NCBI GenBank assembly: GCA_020052215.1
Contig: JAGVPN010000295.1
Coordinates: 1-5,949 of the forward strand
DNA from: Syntrophobacterales bacterium
Lineage (GTDB): Bacteria > Desulfobacterota > Desulfobaccia > Desulfobaccales > 0-14-0-80-60-11
Direction of reading: 5' to 3'
DNA length: 5,949 bases
Shown piece by piece: positions 1-5,803 of this stretch. The notes below the pieces were generated by a model, which saw nothing but the letters and a program-made list of their open reading frames with translations, had not been told where the DNA came from and searched no databases. Both the position numbers and the translations under genes were made by a program. Numbering within the stretch: position 1 is the first letter of the stretch; the number at the start of each line of letters is the position of its first letter.

Positions 1-3000
1 CCACGGCGCTGAATTTCACCGGCCCCGTGTCGCCCGAGGCGTTGAACGCGGCCACCTGGAACTTAAATTGATCGCCTAGGGTGAAGAACCCGGGCAAACC
101 GGGTTCCAGGTAAAAGTCCTTGGTGGCCAGCAGGGGGCGCTGGACGCTGGCAAAGCGGCTGCCCCGGTCCAAGACCACGGCATAAATCCGGTAGGTGGTC
201 ATATTGTCGGGCAGGGTGAAGCTCACCTGAGCCCGTCCCTGGGCGTCGGTGCGCACCTGGGCGTTGAAATAGGCCACCGCCTCGAAACGCCGCCTGAGCT
301 TGGACAAGACCTCCTCGCTCAAACCGCCGCCGCCGGTCAGGGGCTCGTTGGCGGAAAGATAGAATGGAGTCTGGTGCACCAGTAAAGCACGCAGTTCCCC
401 GGTAAACACCTCCAGAGGGCGGTCAAACTTGGTCAGGGACTCCAGGGTGGGAGTTTTAAACCCGGTAAGGGCCAGGACGGCTTCATCCACCACCGCCACG
501 GCCATCTCCGCTTCCACTCCGGCGCCCTTGGGGCCCTGGACGGTGAAGTCCAGGGTCATTTTGGCCCCGGGCTCGGCCTTGAGTTCGCTGACTGCCGGGC
601 TGATCTTGACCTGGAGCCCTTCCACTTCCTGGCGGACCGGCAGGTTGAGGGTCCCCCAGTAAAAACCGGGAGCCTGGGTATCGTAGTGGCCGGCGTACAC
701 CGGGAATTCCCCCCGGGTCGTCAGACCCAGGACCGAAACATACAAATTGGGGGCATATTCGGCCAGGATGGGAACTTCCAGGGTATCGGCGTCCGATTTG
801 GGGGTGATCACCTGGTACTTCAGCACGCCTTCCTGCTCCAGGGTGACCAGGTAGCGGGACACCGGGCTCCGGGGCCGGGCCGTGAGCCTGGCCTTTTCCC
901 CCGGCTTATACGCGGGCTGGTCGGCGGACAGGGCCAGGGGCAGGTAAGGCAGTTCCCGGTTTTCGTAAGCGTAGTTTTCGCCGCTGGCCTCAAAAACCGT
1001 GGCCGAAGTGAAACTGCGGCCGGCGCGGTCTTTGTAGGTAAAGGCCAGGAGATAACTACCGCCCCAGGCAAAGGAGAACCGGAAGGTGGCCGTGCCGTTC
1101 TTTAGGGTCAGGTCGCTGGCCATGGTCTTGCGCCAGATTTCCTGGCCATCCCAATAGAGGTCGCCCTGCTCGTTGCGCTTGGCGACGTAGGCCCAGCTCT
1201 TTTGCAGGATCTCCGCCTGGAGATCCCCCCGGTTTACCCGCTTGCCATCCGGCTTTGCCAGCATAACCGTGAGGACCTGCTCCTCATCGGCCCGGGCCTC
1301 CGCCGGGTGGCGGCTGATGCCCACCAGAAATTCCGGGGTAACCTGATAAACCTTGGTTTCCGACGCGGCCCGGCCATCGAAGTCCACCACGGTGGCCACC
1401 ACGGAGAGGCCGTGCTGGCCGTTCATGACCTGGCGGTCCAGGGGAAAGTCCAGTTCCGCCCTACCCTTCTCATCCAAAATGGTCTGGCCGCTCTCGATCA
1501 ACACGCCCTGGTCGTCGCCGCCGTAACCGAAGGTGAAGTTGTCATGCCCCGGGACCTGATAGCTGGTCTTGGATTGAAAAATCTTCCAGCGCACCTGGCC
1601 GTGTTTGACCTGCCCCCCGGCGTAATACGAGCCGCTGAGCATGATCTTGACAAAGGGAGATTTCTCCTCCCCCCGATTGACGTAACCCTTCACGGCGCGG
1701 GTGATCTGCTGAAAGTTGATCCCCACGAAGTGCCGGGGCGGTTTGAACTCTTGCAGTTGAAAGGTGACGCTCACCTGGTTTTTGGGGCCGGCCTCCACCC
1801 CCCCTGGCGAGGGGTCCCCTCCCCGGCGGCCCCTTCGGGCAGGGGTGGCTTCTGCAGGAGTTGGCGGGCCAAAAGTCATGTTCAGGGTGTAGGTCCCCAG
1901 GGGCCAGTAACTCTGGGTCAGGAGTTCCCCGGCCGCGGTGCCGAAATCCGAAGTCCGGTCCTCCTTGGTAAAGACCTGCTCGCCTTTGGGGCTGATGACC
2001 TCAAAAAAGCACACCTCGCCCTTTGGGGGGAAAATGCGGCCATGGCCATATTCCCGGACCGCGCCCTTGAAAAAGACCTTTTCCCCGGGCCGGTAAACGC
2101 CCCGTTCCGTGAAGACGTTGCCCCTGAGGTTGCGGATTTTATCGCCGGCCTTCACCTGCCAGATTCCCTGGGGCTTGAGGTTGCCCTGGGGCGTCACCTG
2201 GATAAAGGCCACGTCGTCGCCGGTCCCGGCCATCAGCAGCACCAGGTCGCTCTGGTTCACCGTCCGCTTAACCGGCTGTAATTGTTTGGGGTTCTTGAGG
2301 GACAACCCCGCCAGGTCATGGGGTTCGAAGAGCAGCACCCCGTCGGCGTTGGTGCGCCCCAGGGAAAAGACCTCCATGTCCCGGGTGAAGCCGAGAACCC
2401 GGGCCCCGGCCACGGGAGTTCCGGCTTTGAGGGAGGTGACCCAGAGGAGCAGATTTTGTTGGCCGCGTTTATAGGTCAGCCCCAGATTGGTGATTTCAAA
2501 AACCCGGGGCGGGGTGGCCGCGGGACTGCCGGCCTCGTTGTCCTGCACCCGGATGAGTTCCAGGGCGCCGGCCTCCTTGCCTTGCCTAAAGCTCAGCGGC
2601 AGGGTGACCGCCCAGGGCTTGTTCTTCTCGCCCGCGGCGGGAAAGAGTTGCTTTTCGGCCAGGGGCGGGGTGACAAACTCGGCCAGATCCTTATGGGAGG
2701 TGACGAAGGGCTTGAACCCCTCGGAGGCGGTCTTGAACTCATCTAAGATACGGTCCCAGTCGGCAGGGGACTTCTCCGCCGCCAGGGCCAAGGGCAGCAG
2801 CAGAGGCGGCACCCGTATCCCTTCGAATCTCAGGTTGTTGACGTTCTGGGCCCGGACGTGCAGCAACTGCCGGCTGTCCCGTTCGATGACGCTCTGAGTC
2901 CCCACGAATTCCACCTTGGGGGGCCGGTCGGTCATGAAAAAGGCGTTGGCCGTTTTGTAGTAGGTCTTTTTCCCCACCCTCAGGGTTTCAGGCAGGGTGA

Positions 3001-3379
3001 TGAGATAGCCGGCGCCGTACCGGAAAGCCCCCCGCAGCGTCAATACCCCTTTGGCGTCAAGCTTGGTGCGGTTCCAGTCGATCTTGACCCGGGGCAGCAG
3101 CCGCAGATTGCTTCGGAGGTTCTCCAGCAAGAGGGGGTCACTGAAAAAGATCCTGACCTCCTCGGCCCCGGCGTCCGGTTCGATCTTGACGATGGTGAAG
3201 TGTTTCTTGGGGTCGAACCCGTCTTTGGCGGCTGCCTTGGGCCGTTCCTGGGCCGCGGCCAGACCTGAGGCCGCCAGCCAAGCCAGCGCCACCCCCCAGA
3301 TCAATAAATGGACCAGTTGGCGGGCGCAAGCGCCAACGCCCCGAGACGATTGCGGGAACAGCTTCCTTGATAAACTCAT
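1..3379 (-). CDS. Bacterial alpha-2-macroglobulin family protein (YfhM-like), N-terminal 1126 residues, runs off the left edge
   Basis: This is a large periplasmic protein of the alpha-2-macroglobulin family, whose members trap attacking proteases. Reading the minus strand from the ATG at 3377-3379 gives 1126 codons without a stop to the window edge. A Sec signal peptide covers residues 22-43 (LIWGVALAWLAA, then AAA|Q); no lipobox cysteine is seen, whereas E. coli YfhM is a lipoprotein. An N-terminal MG-like domain lies at about 50-150 (FTIVKIEPDAGAEEVRIFFS). Another at about 310-350 has the usual 'GTPVAGARV...NADG' pattern. The MG2 hallmark FTERGVYRPGEKVFFKG is at about 421-437. The bait-region domain runs from about 813 (AYKPGEKARLTA) to AVVDEAVLALTG near 970. 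The A2M domain begins near 1035 (YFNAQVRTDAQGRAQVSF, PDNMTTYRIYAVV). Family members usually have about 1500-1900 residues, so the thioester domain is missing here only because the window ends. An in-frame TAA two codons before the ATG (3383-3385) and the AGGAAGGGG at 3386-3394 fix the start. In E. coli yfhM is followed by pbpC; any such gene would lie outside the window. Confidence 0.95.
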   Translation of the reverse strand, partial: MSLSRKLFPQSSRGVGACARQLVHLLIWGVALAWLAASGLAAAQERPKAAAKDGFDPKKHFTIVKIEPDAGAEEVRIFFSDPLLLENLRSNLRLLPRVKIDWNRTKLDAKGVLTLRGAFRYGAGYLITLPETLRVGKKTYYKTANAFFMTDRPPKVEFVGTQSVIERDSRQLLHVRAQNVNNLRFEGIRVPPLLLPLALAAEKSPADWDRILDEFKTASEGFKPFVTSHKDLAEFVTPPLAEKQLFPAAGEKNKPWAVTLPLSFRQGKEAGALELIRVQDNEAGSPAATPPRVFEITNLGLTYKRGQQNLLLWVTSLKAGTPVAGARVLGFTRDMEVFSLGRTNADGVLLFEPHDLAGLSLKNPKQLQPVKRTVNQSDLVLLMAGTGDDVAFIQVTPQGNLKPQGIWQVKAGDKIRNLRGNVFTERGVYRPGEKVFFKGAVREYGHGRIFPPKGEVCFFEVISPKGEQVFTKEDRTSDFGTAAGELLTQSYWPLGTYTLNMTFGPPTPAEATPARRGRRGGDPSPGGVEAGPKNQVSVTFQLQEFKPPRHFVGINFQQITRAVKGYVNRGEEKSPFVKIMLSGSYYAGGQVKHGQVRWKIFQSKTSYQVPGHDNFTFGYGGDDQGVLIESGQTILDEKGRAELDFPLDRQVMNGQHGLSVVATVVDFDGRAASETKVYQVTPEFLVGISRHPAEARADEEQVLTVMLAKPDGKRVNRGDLQAEILQKSWAYVAKRNEQGDLYWDGQEIWRKTMASDLTLKNGTATFRFSFAWGGSYLLAFTYKDRAGRSFTSATVFEASGENYAYENRELPYLPLALSADQPAYKPGEKARLTARPRSPVSRYLVTLEQEGVLKYQVITPKSDADTLEVPILAEYAPNLYVSVLGLTTRGEFPVYAGHYDTQAPGFYWGTLNLPVRQEVEGLQVKISPAVSELKAEPGAKMTLDFTVQGPKGAGVEAEMAVAVVDEAVLALTGFKTPTLESLTKFDRPLEVFTGELRALLVHQTPFYLSANEPLTGGGGLSEEVLSKLRRRFEAVAYFNAQVRTDAQGRAQVSFTLPDNMTTYRIYAVVLDRGSRFASVQRPLLATKDFYLEPGLPGFFTLGDQFKFQVAAFNASGDTGPVKFSAV
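1792..1866 (-). repeat. GC-rich in-frame insert with alternating inverted CCCCT/AGGGG units, inside the A2M gene
   Basis: Seen on the plus strand: CCCCT at 1801, 1816 and 1830, and AGGGG at 1810 and 1841. They form CCCCT-ggcg-AGGGG (1801-1814), AGGGG-t-CCCCT (1810-1820) and CCCCT-tcgggc-AGGGG (1830-1845). Translated on the minus strand it gives a Pro/Arg/Gly-rich run at about residues 505-530 (TPARRGRRGGDPSPGG). This run joins a typical MG strand (YTLNMTFG) to the next one (VSVTFQLQEFKPPRHF). The surrounding domains continue in frame, so the segment sits in a surface loop. It may be a short palindromic repeat that landed in the gene, or simply a low-complexity linker. No second copy is present in this window. 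Confidence 0.5.
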
Positions 3380-3385
3380 GGTTTA

Positions 3386-3394
3386 CCCCTTCCT
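3386..3394 (-). promoter_or_regulatory. Ribosome binding site of the A2M gene
   Basis: The minus strand reads AGGAAGGGG, ending 6 bases before the ATG. An in-frame TAA lies between it and the start codon (3383-3385), so the reading frame cannot be extended upstream. Confidence 0.75.
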
Positions 3395-3433
3395 GCAAAG
3401 GTGAATAACCGTGAAAAAAGGACCCTACGCCTT

Positions 3434-3473
3434 CATCCCCAGGTTCGCATCGAGCATCGTCGACCCGGGGATG
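3434..3473 (-). promoter_or_regulatory. Strong hairpin in the leader of the A2M gene
   Basis: On the minus strand CATCCCCGGGT can pair with ACCTGGGGATG, giving an 11-bp stem with one G-U pair and an 18-base loop. Plus-strand RNA would have an A-C mismatch at the same place, which favours a role in minus-strand RNA. A T6 run follows 14 bases later (3414-3419), too far away for a standard intrinsic terminator. The hairpin ends about 40 bases before the ribosome binding site. It could be part of an attenuator, a regulatory leader or a protein site. I do not recognise a known riboswitch class. Confidence 0.5.
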
Positions 3474-3505
3474 CCTGAAATTAGCGGCCTAACCGACGCA
3501 ATTCA

Positions 3506-3520
3506 CTGATATATTATCAG
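3506..3520. promoter_or_regulatory. Small perfect dyad CTGATA-TAT-TATCAG near the predicted A2M transcript start
   Basis: Two 6-bp arms surround 3 bases, roughly 20 bases downstream of the predicted transcription start of the A2M gene. It could be an operator or a small RNA hairpin. AT-rich dyads of this size also arise by chance. Confidence 0.3.
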
Positions 3521-3547
3521 GTTCCGGATTTGCCGCAGCCGCATTTT

Positions 3548-3556
3548 AGTATAGCA
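3548..3556 (-). promoter_or_regulatory. Candidate extended -10 promoter of the A2M gene
   Basis: The minus strand reads TGC-TATACT, an extended -10 element with 5 of 6 matches to TATAAT. No good -35 box is found 16-18 bases upstream (about CCGGCT), which fits an extended -10 type. The predicted start near 3541 gives a leader of about 160 bases. Confidence 0.5.
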
Positions 3557-3690
3557 TGAAAAACCATTCGAGCCGGGTAAAATGTGAAAGATGAGATGAA
3601 CTGAAGGCGGGGCTACGCGGATCAAGTTTTTAACCGGCTAAGGGGAAGGCGGGGAATCCTTTACGAGGAAAGGGGGACGGCGATGACTAG
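3557..3690. other. Gap between the SBP terminator and the A2M promoter
   Basis: I see no gene, RNA gene or convincing repeat here. With the terminator on one side and the A2M promoter and leader on the other, it completes a 373-base intergenic space between 3380 and 3752. Confidence 0.5.
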
Positions 3691-3721
3691 TAAAACCGGG
3701 GCCCGCCGCGGCGGGCCCCGG
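3691..3721 (-). terminator. Intrinsic terminator of the substrate-binding protein gene
   Basis: Positions 3696-3721 are a perfect 26-base palindrome with half-site CCGGGGCCCGCCG. On the minus strand it folds into a stem of about 12 bp and is followed by TTTTA. It starts about 31 bases after the TAG stop of the binding-protein gene. The U-tract is short, but the stem is very stable. It isolates this gene from the downstream A2M gene. Confidence 0.8.
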
Positions 3722-3752
3722 AGTGGATAGGTTTAAGGCTGAGACGCCGGCC

Positions 3753-4925
3753 CTATTTAGCCGTCTCGAATTTGCCGTCCTTGACCTGGATGATAACCAT
3801 GGAATCGGTGCCCAGGCCGTTGTGGTCTTCGGGGCTCAGGGTATAGATCCCGGACACCCCCACGTAGCCCTTGGTCCCCTCGATGGCGGCGCGCAGCGCC
3901 TTGGGGTCGGTGCCCGCCTTCCGCATGGCGTCGGCCACAATGGTGATGGCGTCCCAGGCGTAGCCCGAGTGGGTGTTGAGGGGGAACTGCTTGTCGTAAT
4001 GGTAAACGTCGTTATAGAGATGGATAAAATTCTGGATCACCTTCTTCTGGGGGTCGTTATCCGGTAGCTGGCCTGCGGCCATCAATTTCGTGGAGGGCAT
4101 GCGGTCCCCCTCGGAGGCCTTGCCGGCCAGTTGGATATATTCCGGTCCCGGCTGGCCGTGACACTGAAACAAGGGGATGGTGATGCCCAATTGGGCCTTG
4201 TTTTTGGCCACGATGGACCCAGCCGCCCCAATGGTCCAGCAGATGATGGCTTGGGGCGCGGCGTTTTTGATCTTGGTGAGCTGGGGGGTTATGTCCGTGT
4301 CTTTGGAGCTGAAAGACTCCTTGGCCACGAAGGTGATGCCGAATTCCGGGGCCAGTTTTTCCAGCCAGACGGCCCCGTCCTTGCCGAAGGGGTCCGAGGC
4401 GGTGAGCAGGGCCACCTTGGTCATCTTCTTCGCCTTCAGGTACTCAAAGAGCTTCTTGATGGCGGTGGAGGAGCGCTGGGGCGACTTGAAAATATAGGTG
4501 AAAGGCCCGGTTTGCTGCATGATGGGCGGATCGCCCCCCACGGTCATGAAGATGGGGATGCCCGCCTCTTCCACGATCTTCTTCACCTGCATCCCCTCGC
4601 CCGTGGAGGTGGGCCCGATGATGGCCGCCACCTTGTCGGAGTGGATGAATTTCTTGGCGATGGTGGCGGCCTTGGCCGGGTCGCTCTCGGTGTCGCCGAT
4701 AATCAGTTCCAGGGGCCGACCGTTGATGCCCCCCGCCTTGTTGATCTGGTCCACCGCCATTTCCGCCACCAGCTTGGTGGGCGTGCCGATGGGCGCCGCC
4801 GGCCCCGACAGGGCGAAGAAGGCCCCTATCTTGATGGGTTGCTTTGGGTCCGCAGCCTGGGAACCGCCAGCCACGAGAATTACCAGGGCCGCCGCCACCA
4901 GAACCCTTGACAGTGCTCGACTCAT
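3753..4925 (-). CDS. LIV-type ABC transporter periplasmic substrate-binding protein (Peripl_BP_6 family)
   Basis: This 390-residue periplasmic protein would capture a small solute and deliver it to a branched-chain-amino-acid-type (HAAT family) ABC importer. A Sec signal peptide spans residues 1-24 (LVAAALVILVAGGSQA|ADPK). The mature part opens with the family pattern IKIGAFFALSGPAAPIG (31-47), AVDQINKAGGINGRPLEL (57-74) and DTESDPAKA (78-86). GPTSTGEG (104-111) is where family members contact the ligand carboxylate and amino groups. A second lobe strand reads VALLTASDPFGKDG (171-184), with Phe where many relatives have Tyr. I chose the ATG at 4923-4925, with GGAGG 5 bases before it. An in-frame ATG at 4956-4958 lacks such a site and would put charged residues (LRRED) before the signal peptide. 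No permease or ATPase genes are adjacent. The ligand cannot be told from sequence: LIV family members also bind aromatic acids, urea or amides. Confidence 0.95.
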   Translation of the reverse strand: MSRALSRVLVAAALVILVAGGSQAADPKQPIKIGAFFALSGPAAPIGTPTKLVAEMAVDQINKAGGINGRPLELIIGDTESDPAKAATIAKKFIHSDKVAAIIGPTSTGEGMQVKKIVEEAGIPIFMTVGGDPPIMQQTGPFTYIFKSPQRSSTAIKKLFEYLKAKKMTKVALLTASDPFGKDGAVWLEKLAPEFGITFVAKESFSSKDTDITPQLTKIKNAAPQAIICWTIGAAGSIVAKNKAQLGITIPLFQCHGQPGPEYIQLAGKASEGDRMPSTKLMAAGQLPDNDPQKKVIQNFIHLYNDVYHYDKQFPLNTHSGYAWDAITIVADAMRKAGTDPKALRAAIEGTKGYVGVSGIYTLSPEDHNGLGTDSMVIIQVKDGKFETAK

Positions 4926-4930
4926 CTTGT

Positions 4931-4940
4931 CCTCCCTCCT
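4931..4940 (-). promoter_or_regulatory. Ribosome binding site that decides the SBP start
   Basis: The minus strand reads AGGAGGGAGG, near-perfect anti-16S complementarity, ending 5 bases before the ATG at 4925. It favours this start over the in-frame ATG 33 bases upstream. Confidence 0.85.
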
Positions 4941-4951
4941 GAGAAAATATT

Positions 4952-4964
4952 CCATCATTGATGG
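4952..4964. promoter_or_regulatory. Perfect 13-bp dyad, possible operator, upstream of the SBP gene
   Basis: CCATCA-T-TGATGG has two perfect 6-bp arms around one central base. It lies between the -35 box at 4982-4987 and the ribosome binding site, where a repressor would block transcription. The binding factor is unknown and no second copy is seen in the window. Confidence 0.4.
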
Positions 4965-4987
4965 TCTAGTTTAGGCCCTGATGTCAA
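4959..4987 (-). promoter_or_regulatory. Candidate promoter of the SBP gene (consensus -35, weak -10)
   Basis: The minus strand carries a perfect TTGACA at 4982-4987. At 17-18 bases spacing the -10 region reads CCATCA or CATCAA, a poor match to TATAAT that overlaps the dyad. The weak -10 could mean an activated promoter, or the true start may be elsewhere. Confidence 0.4.
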
Positions 4988-5047
4988 CTCAAAAATCGCC
5001 TTTCCTGCAAATACCGGGGTAAGTTCGTGCCCTGGACCGGGAGGGAG

Positions 5048-5081
5048 CGCGGCCCGAAGCGGTTTAGGCCTTGGGCCCGCG
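5048..5081 (-). terminator. Possible weak hairpin after the 178-residue gene
   Basis: CGCGGCCC (5048-5055) pairs with GGGCCCGCG (5073-5081) with one bulged base and a 17-base loop. It lies 26 bases beyond the stop codon. No T-run follows on the minus strand, so a Rho-independent terminator is doubtful. It may only stabilise the 3' end of the transcript. Confidence 0.25.
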
Positions 5082-5106
5082 TCCTCCTTAAGCCCGGTTG
5101 CCGGAA

Positions 5107-5643
5107 TTAAGGCGCCAGGAACCGAAAGATTATCTGCTGATTGCGCAGGGCATAAATTGCCGACTTGATGGAGAGAGTTTGCGATTGGAGATATCCTTTT
5201 CCGGCCTCACGCAAGGCGGCGTCCCCCGCCTCTGCCTGTCCCCGGGCTTGCAGTTCCTGGCCTTCCTTCTTCTTGGCCGCGGCGGTGGAAAGCAACTGAT
5301 CCGCCTGAGCCTGGGCGTCGGCGGCTAATTTTTGGTTGATGGCCAACTGCTGCGCTTCTTGGGAGGAAAGCTGGCGCTCCGCCAGTACCGCGGCGCATTC
5401 CTTCTGCAGGAGGGTAAATTTTTCATTGGACTGTTTCACCAGGGACAGGGCGGCGGAAAGATTTGCGGCAGTTAATTGCGCTTCCGCCTGTTCCAGGAGC
5501 GAAACCGCCTGGCGGTAGTGGTTGGCCTGCTCCGGTGAAGCGGAGGTGGCGGTTTGGGCCCAACCCGCGCCCACCAGGGCCAGAGTCAGGGCCAATGCCA
5601 GCAGGCAGAGGCCGTAGTTGCTACGGGACACGATCATAATCAC
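5107..5643 (-). CDS. Secreted helix-rich protein of unknown function, 178 residues
   Basis: I do not recognise this protein. A Sec signal peptide is clear: basic start (VSRSNYG), hydrophobic core LCLLALALTLALVGA, and likely cleavage after GWA at residue 29. The cysteine in the core does not make a lipobox. The mature chain of about 150 residues is rich in Ala, Gln, Glu, Leu and Lys and should be almost entirely helical. One stretch is HYRQAVSLLEQAEAQLTAAN, and a charged coiled-coil-like part follows (AAAKKKEGQELQARGQAEAG). There is one mature cysteine (KEC) and no catalytic motif. The start is GTG at 5641-5643, preceded by GAGG at 5650-5653 with 6 bases spacing; the ATG at 5635-5637 is a less well placed alternative. 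It is transcribed toward the SBP gene across a 181-base gap, so shared transcription is possible but unsupported. A periplasmic helical-bundle, adaptor or chaperone role would be a guess. Confidence 0.8.
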   Translation of the reverse strand: MIMIVSRSNYGLCLLALALTLALVGAGWAQTATSASPEQANHYRQAVSLLEQAEAQLTAANLSAALSLVKQSNEKFTLLQKECAAVLAERQLSSQEAQQLAINQKLAADAQAQADQLLSTAAAKKKEGQELQARGQAEAGDAALREAGKGYLQSQTLSIKSAIYALRNQQIIFRFLAP

Positions 5644-5647
5644 AAGT

Positions 5648-5653
5648 CACCTC
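5648..5653 (-). promoter_or_regulatory. Ribosome binding site supporting a GTG start
   Basis: The minus strand reads GAGGTG, leaving 4 bases to the GTG at 5643 (6 bases counted from GAGG). From GAGG the in-frame ATG at 5637 is 12 bases away, so the GTG is the better start. Confidence 0.6.
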
Positions 5654-5677
5654 ATAGAGATTTGGTATGGTCTTACC

Positions 5678-5740
5678 GCCCGGTCAGGCTTTCTTCGGCG
5701 CCGCACTCCCCACCGAGGCCTACCAGGATTCCAGCCGGGC
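5678..5740 (-). promoter_or_regulatory. Possible folded leader of the 178-residue gene
   Basis: On the minus strand GCCCGG (5735-5740) and CCGGGC (5678-5683) can pair as an outer stem. Nested inside are AGGC/GCCT and TCGG/CCGA. It ends about 35 bases before the GTG start. GC-rich sequence pairs easily by chance, and I recognise no known riboswitch core. Confidence 0.25.
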
Positions 5741-5752
5741 CTTGATTGGCTC

Positions 5753-5781
5753 TTGTTAAGGAAATTATCTTTAACTATAGA
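5753..5781 (+). promoter_or_regulatory. Candidate plus-strand promoter pointing out of the window
   Basis: TTGTTA (5753-5758), a 17-base spacer and TATAGA (5776-5781) match sigma-70 boxes at 4 of 6 positions each. Any gene it serves would lie beyond the right edge. AT-rich sequence makes chance matches common. Confidence 0.25.
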
Positions 5782-5803
5782 GAATTTTGTCACCTCAGAT
5801 CAA
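5774..5803 (-). promoter_or_regulatory. Candidate promoter of the 178-residue gene
   Basis: The minus strand reads TTGATC (5798-5803), an 18-base spacer and TATAGT (5774-5779), matching 4 and 5 of 6 consensus bases. It would give a leader of about 125 bases that includes the possible folded element at 5678-5740. Its -10 overlaps the -10 of the candidate plus-strand promoter. Confidence 0.4.

Noticed and set aside
1202..2281. A 359-residue open frame on the plus strand
   Set aside because: It lies antisense to the well-supported A2M coding sequence, matches no known family pattern, and is expected in GC-rich DNA opposite a real gene.
3138..3398. An 86-residue minus-strand frame beginning upstream of the A2M start
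   Set aside because: It overlaps the A2M gene in another frame and has an Arg/Gly-rich sequence without recognisable features.
3434..3473. The A2M leader hairpin as an intrinsic terminator
   Set aside because: The T6 run is separated from the stem by 14 bases, so the usual hairpin-plus-U-tract arrangement is not met.
3380..3545. The A2M leader as a c-di-AMP or GEMM c-di-GMP riboswitch
   Set aside because: Fragments such as GGGGATGAA looked suggestive, but the conserved core elements of those classes are not present in the right order.
4131..4910. A 259-residue open frame on the plus strand
   Set aside because: It is antisense to the substrate-binding protein, whose family motifs and signal peptide are clear; its His/Gly/Arg-rich translation is typical of a shadow frame.
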